The position numbers and the translations under genes were made by a program. The notes under the pieces are model-generated. The model worked only from the letters and a program-made list of their open reading frames with translations, was not told the origin of the DNA and ran no database searches. A stretch of DNA of 64,000 nucleotides from an uncultured SAR86 cluster bacterium (GTDB lineage Bacteria > Pseudomonadota > Gammaproteobacteria > Magnimaribacterales > AG-339-G14), in assembly GCA_902596665.1 (NCBI GenBank), contig CACJUN010000003.1, positions 1 through 64,000 of the forward strand, written 5' to 3'. This document shows positions 8,815 to 20,000 of this stretch, in pieces; position 1 is the first letter of the stretch, and each line of letters starts with the position of its first letter.

Positions 8815-9914
8815 AACAGCAACCTTCCTATAAACCATAAGGTAGAGAAGAAAAAAACAATCAAAGAGATAAAATCTTTTAAAAATAGTCTGCTTATAAG
8901 CCTTGTTTTTGCAATAAGGTTAAGGACTAAAAGAAGAAAAAAAGCATATAAAATTTGAGCTGCTTCTATTCCCAAGTTGAAGAGAATAATAGATGAGACT
9001 AGTGATTGAGAATCAAAATTAGATAAGTTTGAAGCAAATCCAAAACCATGCAAAAGTCCAAAAAATACGGTCGCAATAATTCTAATGAGTGAATTTCTTG
9101 TAATTAAATAAGGATAAGAAATTCCAATCAAAGCCATGCCTACTGATAGAACAGTTATTTCTGGAAAGAAGACAAGTGAAACGCAGACCAGTGATATCCA
9201 AAACATGGAATTTATCTTCATAATTCCATTTTTATTAACTTGTCTAATTGTTAAGTACTCCAGAGCCAATAAAAATATTGAGTAGCCAATAAGGATTTCA
9301 ATTATTGAAATTTTTACAGAAATAAAGCCTAAGGATGAGAACGTAATGCTGATAGCATGGCCTAAGGTAAAGCCAGAGAGTAGATAAATTAATTGTTTTA
9401 TTCCAATTATCAGTAAGGCTAAAAGAGATACAAACGCAATATGATCGTAGCCCCCTAGAAAGTGGTTTAATCCTAAAGAAAAAAAACTAAAATTCTGATC
9501 GGCTTCTTTGAAATCAATTTTACTTTTAGAATTATTTAAAAATGTTTGATTTTGAAGGCTGGTCTCTTTTTTTATATTCACCAAAATAGTTTGATCTGGA
9601 TAAAAAGAAAAGAAATTTCTAGCATCAAGTGATCTAGGAAAATTGCTACAAGTAATTTTTTTCTTGAAAGTTAAGTATCTCGCTGTTGAATTAACTAGAT
9701 CAAAATCTTTTTCGTTACAGGCATCAAAATTTAATCCATTGTTAAGGTTCTCTTCCAAAGATGGTCTGTATAAATTTCGAGGTACTATAATGTTCATCTC
9801 AATTTCCTTGGATTCATCTGTTTCAAGAAAGTCTAAGGAAAGGTTAAATTTTTGAAGCTCATGTGAGCTCAAGAAAGAGGCTGTCAATAAGAGATACAAA
9901 GACAGAAGTCTCAT
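8811..9914 (-). CDS. HupE/UreJ-type membrane protein
   Basis: A 367-residue protein with a signal peptide (hydrophobic residues 2-15, then SSHE), an extracytoplasmic N-terminal part to about residue 145, and seven or eight membrane helices. Conserved histidines in membrane segments, GGYDHIAF (about 154), GFTLGHAISI (about 182) and GLLHGFGFA (about 288), identify the HupE/UreJ_2 group. HupE relatives are proposed nickel or cobalt permeases. No hydrogenase or urease gene is in this window, so metal transport is only a family-level guess. It is the last gene of an apparent operon and overlaps the upstream SurA-like gene by 1 nt. Confidence 0.82.
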   Translation of the reverse strand: MRLLSLYLLLTASFLSSHELQKFNLSLDFLETDESKEIEMNIIVPRNLYRPSLEENLNNGLNFDACNEKDFDLVNSTARYLTFKKKITCSNFPRSLDARNFFSFYPDQTILVNIKKETSLQNQTFLNNSKSKIDFKEADQNFSFFSLGLNHFLGGYDHIAFVSLLALLIIGIKQLIYLLSGFTLGHAISITFSSLGFISVKISIIEILIGYSIFLLALEYLTIRQVNKNGIMKINSMFWISLVCVSLVFFPEITVLSVGMALIGISYPYLITRNSLIRIIATVFFGLLHGFGFASNLSNFDSQSLVSSIILFNLGIEAAQILYAFFLLLVLNLIAKTRLISRLFLKDFISLIVFFFSTLWFIGRLLF

Positions 9915-10660
9915 TACTTATATAGGATAGGGTTTATTTCAACTGGATAACTTTTTTTAAGTTCATTTATGTATTCTCTAAAAGACCTCTCTCTTTCGCT
10001 CCTTATTGCCTCTTGATTTACTATGTCAAATATCGAGTTTAATGAAGCGGGTTCCCCTTCTATCTTATCTATAAGCAAAACACTAAACGATTGATCATCT
10101 TGGATAAATTTAATTTCACTGCCGATCTCAAGAATATCAATATTTATAATTGCATCTGCTCCCAAATAATCTCTTAGCTTCTGCTTTGTAAGATAATCAT
10201 TGGGTAAATTAATAAATTCACTATCAGATTCCATTAAATACAAATTATTTTGAGAAAATTTATCTAGATTATTTTTGTAATATTCTTCAACGTCTTCATA
10301 CTCAATATTCAAGATGGTCTGATTAGAAATGGTGTTTGTCATGTAATCGATGAGATTATTTTTCAATAGAGGATCGCTTTGGATAATATCTTCATCGATT
10401 GCCTTCATAATCAATAATTGCTCAATGACGAGTTGATCAATCACTGACTCTTTAAGTTCGGCGTCTATTTCCCCGTCATTATTGAAATCAAGTTGGCTGA
10501 TCTGAGCTAGATAACTTTCCATGGAAACGGATTTGTCCCCAACTTTTATTGCCCAGTTTGAGGACGGAAGAGAAATATCTTCAAAAAAATCAAAAGTTAA
10601 GAAAACTATTCCCAGAATAAATGAAAGCAAGAATCCAAAATTGAGGTAAGAAATATTCAA
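9914..10660 (-). CDS. Membrane-anchored SurA/parvulin-like protein
   Basis: A 248-residue protein with one N-terminal membrane helix (about 7-27) and a periplasmic remainder. Residues about 38-115 look like the SurA/PpiD N-terminal chaperone helices (VGDKSVSMESYLAQIS and an alpha-helical stretch with VIDQLVIEQLLI). The C-terminal 110 residues resemble a shortened parvulin (PpiC) domain followed by its terminal helix (REYINELKKSYP). A complete parvulin core is not evident, so isomerase activity is doubtful. Pairs of such proteins with HupE/UreJ_2 proteins occur elsewhere in proteobacteria, from memory; the pairing suggests a dedicated assembly factor, which is an inference. Confidence 0.65.
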   Translation of the reverse strand: MNISYLNFGFLLSFILGIVFLTFDFFEDISLPSSNWAIKVGDKSVSMESYLAQISQLDFNNDGEIDAELKESVIDQLVIEQLLIMKAIDEDIIQSDPLLKNNLIDYMTNTISNQTILNIEYEDVEEYYKNNLDKFSQNNLYLMESDSEFINLPNDYLTKQKLRDYLGADAIINIDILEIGSEIKFIQDDQSFSVLLIDKIEGEPASLNSIFDIVNQEAIRSERERSFREYINELKKSYPVEINPILYK

Positions 10661-11113
10661 TTATTTTTCTAGGACCATTTCTATATGAGGAATCCCATCC
10701 TCATCATAAATTTTTCCAACTGTTTTGAAGCCGTAACCTTGATAAAAATCTACCAAGGGATGTTGTGCTGAAATTCTAATGTCTGTCTCGGGATATAGAA
10801 CCTGGCATGTATGGATAGATTTATCCATCAAAATTTTACTTAACCCACTGCCGCGAGATTTTTTGTGTAAAACCACTCTTCCTATAGAAGCGTCTTCATA
10901 CTTTATTCCTGGCGGTATTAGACGACTGTAACCCTGAAGATTTGATTCTATGTAGGCAAGCAAATGAAAAGAGTCCTGATCAACATTATCCGCATCCAGA
11001 TATGAAGTATTTTGCTCTATTAAAAATACTTCTTGGCGAAGATTCATTACGTCATAAAGTTGATGAATGCTTAAGTCTTCGAATGTTCCTTCTACCCAGA
11101 TAATGTCACTCAT
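10661..11113 (-). CDS. elaA: ElaA-type GNAT acetyltransferase
   Basis: A 150-residue GCN5-related acetyltransferase of the ElaA family (153 in E. coli); the substrate is not known. Seen are LRQEVFLIEQ near residue 26, GYSRLIPPG, the acetyl-CoA-binding block IGRVVLHKKSRGSGLSKILM (about 78-97), and the C-terminal FYQGYGFKTVGKIYDEDGIPH that characterises ElaA. ATG 11113 is preferred over ATG 11131 because it forms an ATGA stop-start overlap with the upstream aldo/keto reductase and matches family length. It directly abuts the SurA-like gene downstream. Confidence 0.85.
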   Translation of the reverse strand: MSDIIWVEGTFEDLSIHQLYDVMNLRQEVFLIEQNTSYLDADNVDQDSFHLLAYIESNLQGYSRLIPPGIKYEDASIGRVVLHKKSRGSGLSKILMDKSIHTCQVLYPETDIRISAQHPLVDFYQGYGFKTVGKIYDEDGIPHIEMVLEK

Positions 11114-12147
11114 GGACAAGGGTTTGGACATCCGTAATGAATTTCTTCAATTTTCTTCAGACATTCTTCATCAAGCTTTGTATCAATACTGCCAACAGCA
11201 ATCTTTAGCTGCTCCATAGTTGTGGCACCAATAATGTTTGAGGTCACAAAATCTTGATCATTAACAAATGAATTAGCCATCAAAGCAGGATCCATTGAAT
11301 ATTCATTAGCAAGATTTACATACTTCCTTATTATTTCCTCTGCCTGTTCCGTTTCGTATCTTTGGCCTCGTTCAAATAACGTAGTCCTAGCTCCAGCTGG
11401 CCTAGCACCGTCAAGGTATTTCCCGGTTAGATATCCCTGTGCAAGGGGTGAATAAGCCAACAAACCAACTTGAGATCTGTGATGGAATTCGGACATCCCA
11501 CTTTCATAAATTCTGTTTAACAAGTTATACGCATTTTGAACGCTCACAACTTTAGGTAAGTCATGCATTTCTGCAGCCTTGATAAATTCGGACAGGCCCC
11601 ATGGTGTTTCGTTGGAAAGGCCAACGTACCTAATTTTTCCTTCTTTCACTAAATCACCCAAAACTTTTAGAGTATCCTCTATGGCTACTGATTCTAAATC
11701 GTAATGCTTATAAGAGAGGCCTCCACCAAATAAATTTATTGGTCTATCTGGCCAGTGAAGTTGATAAAGATCAACGTAGTCAGTTTTGAGTCTTTTAAGA
11801 CTTCCTTCAATAGCCTTTTTAATATTATCGCTATCAAGTCTTGTTTCACCGCCTCGAAACCATTTCATGCCGCTTCTTCCAGCAACTTTAGTTGCAAGGA
11901 TAATTTTTTCTCTGTTACCTCTTTTTTCAAACCAATTACCAATTATTGTCTCAGTACTCCCCTGAGTATCTTCCATTGGTGGAATAGAATATAACTCAGC
12001 AGTATCAAAAAAGTTTACTCCTTGATCAACGGCGTAATCCATTTGCTCAAAACCTTCTTCTTCAGTATTTTGCTGTCCCCAAGTCATGGTTCCTAAGCAA
12101 ATAACACTCACATCGATGTCTGTATTGCCTAATTTTCTATATTCCAT
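11110..12147 (-). CDS. Aldo/keto reductase, Tas-like
   Basis: NADP(H)-dependent oxidoreductase of the aldo/keto reductase superfamily, closest in length and motifs to E. coli Tas (345 residues here). The catalytic tetrad is visible as D48 and Y53 (FFDTAELY), K87 (LATKVAG) and H131 (YQLHWPDRP). SVQNAYNLLNR and GLLAYSPLAQG follow. ATG 12147 is chosen because GGAGGG lies 8 nt upstream; the frame runs open to 12207, but that extension overlaps the divergent glutathione peroxidase gene. It heads a four-gene operon ending in the HupE-like gene. The physiological substrate is unknown. Confidence 0.92.
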   Translation of the reverse strand: MEYRKLGNTDIDVSVICLGTMTWGQQNTEEEGFEQMDYAVDQGVNFFDTAELYSIPPMEDTQGSTETIIGNWFEKRGNREKIILATKVAGRSGMKWFRGGETRLDSDNIKKAIEGSLKRLKTDYVDLYQLHWPDRPINLFGGGLSYKHYDLESVAIEDTLKVLGDLVKEGKIRYVGLSNETPWGLSEFIKAAEMHDLPKVVSVQNAYNLLNRIYESGMSEFHHRSQVGLLAYSPLAQGYLTGKYLDGARPAGARTTLFERGQRYETEQAEEIIRKYVNLANEYSMDPALMANSFVNDQDFVTSNIIGATTMEQLKIAVGSIDTKLDEECLKKIEEIHYGCPNPCP

Positions 12148-12155
12148 AATAATTA

Positions 12156-12161
12156 CCCTCC
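12156..12161 (-). promoter_or_regulatory. Ribosome binding site of the aldo/keto reductase
   Basis: GGAGGG on the minus strand lies 8 nt before ATG 12147. It decides between this start and an upstream frame-open start at 12207. Confidence 0.7.
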
Positions 12162-12175
12162 AAAAACATTTGCTT

Positions 12176-12181
12176 AGTATA
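12176..12181 (-). promoter_or_regulatory. Possible -10 box for the aldo/keto reductase operon
   Basis: TATACT on the minus strand would start transcription near 12169 and leave a leader of about 22 nt carrying the strong ribosome binding site. The -35 region would fall inside the gpx gene and is poor (TTGGTT or TTTGGT). Confidence 0.35.
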
Positions 12182-12183
12182 TA

Positions 12184-12188
12184 GGGGG
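12184..12188 (+). promoter_or_regulatory. Ribosome binding site of the GTG-start gpx gene
   Basis: A run of five G (in ATAGGGGGAA) sits 5 nt before GTG 12194. It supports the non-ATG start of the glutathione peroxidase gene. Confidence 0.5.
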
Positions 12189-12193
12189 AAAAA

Positions 12194-12673
12194 GTGGAAC
12201 CAAACATCTATTCAATAAATTTTCAGGATTCAAAAGAAGCAGAAAAAAACTTAGAACAATACAAAGGAAAGTATATTTTGATAGTTAACGTAGCTAGTAA
12301 ATGTGGTCTTACACCACAGTACGAAGGCCTTAAAAAAATTCAGGATTCATATCAGAAAGATTTGCAAGTTATTGGTTTCCCTTGCAACCAATTCATGGGT
12401 CAAGAACCAGGTACCGATGAGGAAATTCAATCTTTTTGTAAAACGAAGTACGATGTTAATTTTCCTGTTATGAAAAAAATTGAAGTAAATGGGTCAAATA
12501 CTCATCCACTTTATGAATATTTAAAATCGGAAAAAACGGGAATTTTAACCGAAGCCATTAAGTGGAACTTTACAAAGTTTTTAGTTGATAGAGATGGGAA
12601 CGTTATAAAAAGGTATTCACCTCAAACGGAACCTAGCGAGATTGAAGAAGAACTTAAAGACATTATCGAGTAG
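12194..12673 (+). CDS. Glutathione peroxidase (thiol type)
   Basis: Reduces hydrogen peroxide and organic peroxides, in bacteria often with thioredoxin or glutathione as donor. The 159 residues show NVASKCGLTPQYEGL with the peroxidatic cysteine at C37 (Cys, not selenocysteine), GFPCNQFMGQEPG (about 62-74) with a possible resolving Cys, and KWNFTKFLVDRDG (about 122-134) with the conserved Trp and Asn. The start is GTG with a G-rich site 5 nt upstream. It is divergent from the aldo/keto reductase, and its last 57 bp overlap the 3' end of rimI on the other strand. Confidence 0.94.
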   Translation: MEPNIYSINFQDSKEAEKNLEQYKGKYILIVNVASKCGLTPQYEGLKKIQDSYQKDLQVIGFPCNQFMGQEPGTDEEIQSFCKTKYDVNFPVMKKIEVNGSNTHPLYEYLKSEKTGILTEAIKWNFTKFLVDRDGNVIKRYSPQTEPSEIEEELKDIIE

Positions 12674-13132
12674 AAGAATAATTACAGGTTTGCTTAGATT
12701 TTTTTGCATAATTAATCCATCCTCTCTTCCAAAATTTAATTTGTAATAATTCTTTCTTATTCCTGCATCCTGAAAACCATTTCGACGATAAAACTTAATA
12801 GCTCTTTGGTTTGATTCTCTAACCTCTAAAAAAATTCTTTTTTTAAAAGTATATTTTGATTGATCTATAACCCTTTTTAGCAACTGATAACCGATTGATT
12901 TTCCAATAAATTGTGGAGCAACAGAAATATTTAAAAGGTGGATTTCATCCATCACATACTGATAGATGACATATCCATTAACTTTACCGTCAATAGTAAC
13001 CACATCAGCTTTACTGAACCTTAGGGCATCATAAAAATTATTTTCAGACCAAGGAGTTTCATTGGTCAGCGACTCTATGCCCTGAACATAGTAGATATCA
13101 TTTTTATTCATAGGTCTGAAATTAATTTTCAT
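12617..13132 (-). CDS. rimI: RimI-type protein N-terminal acetyltransferase
   Basis: GNAT enzyme; E. coli RimI acetylates the N-terminus of ribosomal protein S18. Seen are NETPWSENNFYDAL (about 23-36), the acetyl-CoA block ISVAPQFIGKSIGYQLL (about 70-86) and EVRESNQRAIKFYRRNGFQ (about 103-121), all typical of RimI. At 171 residues it is about 20 longer than usual. The extra hydrophobic and basic tail lies in the 57-bp overlap antisense to gpx, as if an original stop near 12690 was lost. The start overlaps the HolD-like gene by 11 nt, the same holD-rimI order as in E. coli. An alternative start is ATG 13111. Confidence 0.88.
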   Translation of the reverse strand: MKINFRPMNKNDIYYVQGIESLTNETPWSENNFYDALRFSKADVVTIDGKVNGYVIYQYVMDEIHLLNISVAPQFIGKSIGYQLLKRVIDQSKYTFKKRIFLEVRESNQRAIKFYRRNGFQDAGIRKNYYKLNFGREDGLIMQKNLSKPVIILLLDNVFKFFFNLARFRLR

Positions 13133-13391
13133 TTTTCCAAGCTTGTTTCCTCTTTTGAGAATTTTCCAATAATTCGGATAACTTCAATGATTTAGAATTT
13201 AGAAAATCCAATGCTCTTTCGTTATCTTTAGTGAAATTATTTAGGTAATAATCCAATGACTTTAAAAACTGATCATTGCCTTCGCTTCCATCACTTTTAT
13301 CGACCGCCTTTACTTTGTCATCTACAAATATAAAATCCTCAACCAATTCATAAGTTGAGATGCCCATTTTGTTTAAAATCTCTTTATTCAT
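13122..13391 (-). CDS. Short HolD-like protein (possible DNA polymerase III psi subunit)
   Basis: An 89-residue protein immediately upstream of rimI, where holD lies in E. coli. Its N-terminus, LNKMGISTYEL (residues 6-16), resembles the start of psi proteins (E. coli LQQLGITQWSL, from memory), the peptide that binds chi. The rest is acidic and helical with no psi catalytic-like fold I can recognise; psi is normally about 137 residues. Since chi is encoded at 5244-5681, a minimal psi that still tethers chi is plausible. Position and the N-terminal motif support it; overall similarity is weak and the call is tentative. Confidence 0.5.
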   Translation of the reverse strand: MNKEILNKMGISTYELVEDFIFVDDKVKAVDKSDGSEGNDQFLKSLDYYLNNFTKDNERALDFLNSKSLKLSELLENSQKRKQAWKNEN

Positions 13392-13411
13392 TTATCATTC
13401 GTTATGAATAG

Positions 13412-13417
13412 TATAAT
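13412..13417 (+). promoter_or_regulatory. Possible -10 box of leuA
   Basis: A perfect TATAAT ends 22 bp before the leuA TTG start and would give a leader of about 16 nt. The -35 region is not convincing. There is no room for a leucine-rich leader peptide or attenuator. Confidence 0.4.
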
Positions 13418-13439
13418 AATTTATAAATTGGTTATTTAA

Positions 13440-16069
<2,630 letters not shown>

Positions 16070-17020
16070 TTACTCGATGGCTCCGTAGCTCATAATTTTC
16101 TTGTGTCTTTCATTAAGAAGATCCGAAATATTAAGGGACGAACATTTTTCAAGCTGCTCAGAAATGTGGTCTGAAAGAACGGAACTCATTTTTTGAATAT
16201 CTCTGTGAGCACCACCTAAAGGCTCATCGATGATTTTATCTATCAAACTTAACTCTAGAAGATTAGAAGCGTCTAATTTCATTGCTTTTGCGGCATCCTC
16301 TGCTTTTGAAGAATCTCTCCAAACAATCGACGCACAAGCTTCTGGAGAAGCCACAGAATAAATAGAGTACTCTAACATTGATATATTATCTCCCACTCCA
16401 ATTGCCAAAGCTCCGCCAGAACCACCCTCTCCGGTAATAATTACAATAATTGGTGTTTTAAGTTTGGACATAACACTTAAGTTATACGCTATGGCTTGTG
16501 AATTACCTCTTTCTTCACTTTCTATGCCAGGATAAGCTCCAGGAGTATCGATAAATGTTATGACCGGCATAGAAAAATCTTCTGCAAGCTTCATTAATCT
16601 GGCTGCCTTTCTATAACCTTCAGGTTGCGACATACCAAAATTCCTTTCTATCTTATCTTTTGTGTCCTTACCTTTTTCATGACCGATAAGCATCACAGGT
16701 TTTCCTTTGAAAGTAGCGGTCCCTCCAATTATTGCCCTATCATCACCAAAATTTCTATCGCCATGATGTTCATCAAAATTATGAAATATTTTTTCTATGT
16801 AATCGCTAAAATGCGGCCTATGGGGATGTCTCGCAACTTGAACTTTTTGCCATATGGAAAGATTTGAATAAAGCTCCTTGGTAATTTTAATAATTTCTTT
16901 ATTAAGAGAATCAACTTGGTTTTGAATTACATCTGGCTGGTCTTGGCTCGAGCGCAGATCTTCAATCTTTTTTTCTAAAAGGCTGATTGGTTTTTCAAAA
17001 TCTAAAAAAGAGTAGGACAT
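16070..17020 (-). CDS. accA: Acetyl-CoA carboxylase carboxyltransferase subunit alpha
   Basis: With AccD it transfers the carboxyl group from biotin to acetyl-CoA, giving malonyl-CoA for fatty acid synthesis. The 316 residues match E. coli (319). The N-terminal helix SFLDFEKPISLLEKKIEDL is characteristic. The crotonase-fold core contains HEKGKDTKDKI, FIDTPGAYPGIESEERGN (about 160-177) and GEGGSGGALAIGVGD (about 200-214), which form oxyanion-hole segments. It overlaps the dnaE stop by 1 nt and abuts tilS, the E. coli order without the intervening ldcC and yaeR genes. Confidence 0.97.
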   Translation of the reverse strand: MSYSFLDFEKPISLLEKKIEDLRSSQDQPDVIQNQVDSLNKEIIKITKELYSNLSIWQKVQVARHPHRPHFSDYIEKIFHNFDEHHGDRNFGDDRAIIGGTATFKGKPVMLIGHEKGKDTKDKIERNFGMSQPEGYRKAARLMKLAEDFSMPVITFIDTPGAYPGIESEERGNSQAIAYNLSVMSKLKTPIIVIITGEGGSGGALAIGVGDNISMLEYSIYSVASPEACASIVWRDSSKAEDAAKAMKLDASNLLELSLIDKIIDEPLGGAHRDIQKMSSVLSDHISEQLEKCSSLNISDLLNERHKKIMSYGAIE

Positions 17021-20000
17021 TATCTTCTATGATACATAAGTTCTAAATTATCTCTTCCATAAGTATTTAAAAGAGCTTTCATAGTATTGTTAGTCAACAA
17101 AATTCTCCTATCATCATCGAATTCTATTTCTGCTTCAGATTTTTTTGAAGTATATTTCAGCTCAACAGGACAACCAATTGAAGATTCTGTGTCAAGGTCG
17201 TCGAGCAATCTTTTGAAGCTCTCAATGTTAGACTTTTTTGATTCAATCAAAGATATTCTTAATTTTTCTACCATCCTGATTCTTAAGTTTTCTAAAGTAT
17301 TGATATTAGTAACTTCAATTTTTTTTGCTAATCCGTACAAAACTTCTCGAGAATTATCTATAGTAACCTTGCCGTCCACAATAAAAATATCTTTGTTATT
17401 TAATTCAACCTGCATTGATTGCATTACATCAGAGCCCAAAATAATCTCTATTTTTTCAGTTCCGTCATCTAATGTTGCAAATGTTACCGGACCTCTCCTG
17501 CCTTGAATTGTCCTTTTGGTAGTTATAACACCTGCACACCTTTGAATATTCTTATCTTCATTGAGACTAGAAATCCTATTAGGGCAAATCTGCTCAATTT
17601 CCCATTTATATTCATCCATAGGATGACATGAGAAATAAAATCCTAAAGAGTTTAGCTCACCCAGAGACTTATCAAATTCAATGGTTTTTGCTTTTGTGAT
17701 GGGAACAACGTTAGGCAGTTCAACGTCACCGAATAAATCATCAATACCGCTTTTTTTCTCTTCTGACACCTGTCTAGCAAACTTCAAAGCAGATTCAATA
17801 TTCACAAACATCTCTTCCCTACTAGATTGAAATGAATCCATTGAGCCAGAAGCAATCAGCGGTTCTAGAGCTCTTTTTCCTACTTTTTCTGTATCAATGC
17901 GACTAGAAAAATCCGAGAGCGTCTTGAAGTTACCTTTTAAGGTTCTGTTATCAATTATGCTTTCGATAGCTGACTTACCAACTCCCTTTATTGCTCCCAA
18001 TCCATACATAAGTGTTTCATTGTCTATATTCCTGAATTCATAAAAACTAGAATTAATATCAGGCGGCAAAACTTTAAGGCCCAAAAGCTTGCAGTCATCA
18101 AGAAGCATCTGAATCTTATCAGTATCATCCATTTCTGAACTTAAGACAGCGGACATGAACTCTGCTGGATAGTGGGCTTTTAACCATGCTGTCTGATAAG
18201 AAATAAAGGCATAAGCTGCAGAATGAGACCTATTAAAACCATAGCCAGCAAATTTTTCAATTTGATCAAATAATCCCTCTGCAAATCTTTTATTTTTTCC
18301 TTTTTCAATTGCGCCTGTTATAAAGGGTTCTTTTTGTTCTTCCATCTCAGACGCTATTTTCTTTCCCATTGCTCTTCTAAGAATATCTGCCTCACCAAGC
18401 GTAAAACCGGAGAACTCCTGAGCCAATTGCATAACTTGTTCTTGATAAACAATCACACCGTGAGTTTTATCAAGTATTTTTTCAACTGATTCGTCTCCAT
18501 AAGAGAATTCTTCTCTTCCATGCTTTCTTTCAATATAGGTTTCAACCATGTTCATTTCTAAAGGACCAGGTCTATATAAGGCAATCAAGGTAATAATATC
18601 TTCAAAGTTATTCGGTTTTAGCTTTACTATGTACTCTTTAATACCCCGTGATTCCAGTTGGAAAACAGCAGTGGTTAAGCCCTTTTGGAGGAGCTGATAC
18701 GTCTTTGAATCATCAAGAGGAAGATCATCTAAATTAATTGGTTCGAGTTTTAATGTCTTCCTGTTCTGATTAATTAGCTTCAGGGCATTTTTCATTATTG
18801 TTAAAGTTTTAAGACCTAAGAAATCGAATTTTTGCAATCCAACAAGTTCAATATCTTTCATATCATATTGGGTCGATACTGCGCCGGTTTCCTCATCTAA
18901 GTAGAGAGCAGAAAAATCTGTTATTTTTGATGGAGCCATGACAACGCCAGCAGCATGCTTTCCCACATTCCTTGATAAACCTTCAAGTTTCTGTGACATC
19001 TCAATAATTTCCTCTGCATCTTCATCATTTTTAATTGCTTGTTTTAATTCTTTATTTTGCAATGCAGTTTTTAGTGTCATGTCAGGATGAAAAGGGATTA
19101 ATTTAGCGAGACGATCTGCAAGGCTATAGGATTTTCCTTGAGCTCTTGCCACATCTCTTACAACTGCTCTAGCAGCCATAGTGCCTAAGGTGCTTATTTG
19201 AGCAACAGAATCTTGCCCGTATTTATTTGTAACGTATTCAATTACTTTCTCCCTACCATCCTTACAAAAATCTATATCAAAATCTGGATTACTAATTCGG
19301 TCAGGATTAAGAAATCTTTCAAACAACAGATCATATTTGATAGGATCTAATCCTGTTATTCCTATGGCATATGCAACTAATGATCCAGCTCCGGATCCCC
19401 TTCCAGGACCAACAGGAACATCATTCTCTTTAGCCCAGTTAACAAAATCTGCAACAATTAAAAAGTAGCCTGAATATCCCATCTTTTGAATTACACTTAA
19501 TTCAAAATCTAGTCTTGAAAAATAATCTTCCTTAACTTCGTCACCAAAAATTTTATGCAGGCCTTCGATAGATATTTTTTTTAGGTAATCATCTTCTGTT
19601 TCACCGTTAGGTGTCTCAAAATCAGGAAGAATATATTTGCCTAGCTCAATTACAAGGTTACATTTTTGAGAAATTAAATAAGAATTTTCTAGAGCTTCTG
19701 GTATATCCTCAAACAGCTCAAACATTTCATCTGTTGATTTGAAATATTGAGTTGATAAGTAATTCTTTTTTCTTGCAGGATCGCTTAGAACATTTCCAGT
19801 TTGAATACATACTCTAGTTTCATGAGCTTCAAATTCTTCTTCTTCCATGAATCTAACCTGATTGGTTGCTACAAGAGGTATTTTTACTTTGGCCGCTATA
19901 GATGAAACAATATTAATGTAATCTTCTTCCCTTTCCCTTCCTAGCCTGGAAATCTCAATGAAGAAATCCTCATTAAATATTTTTTTAAAAAAATCTATTC

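Noticed and set aside
17087-17506. 139-residue open frame antisense to the end of dnaE
   Set aside because: Serine-rich shadow of dnaE codons; no ribosome binding site or promoter.
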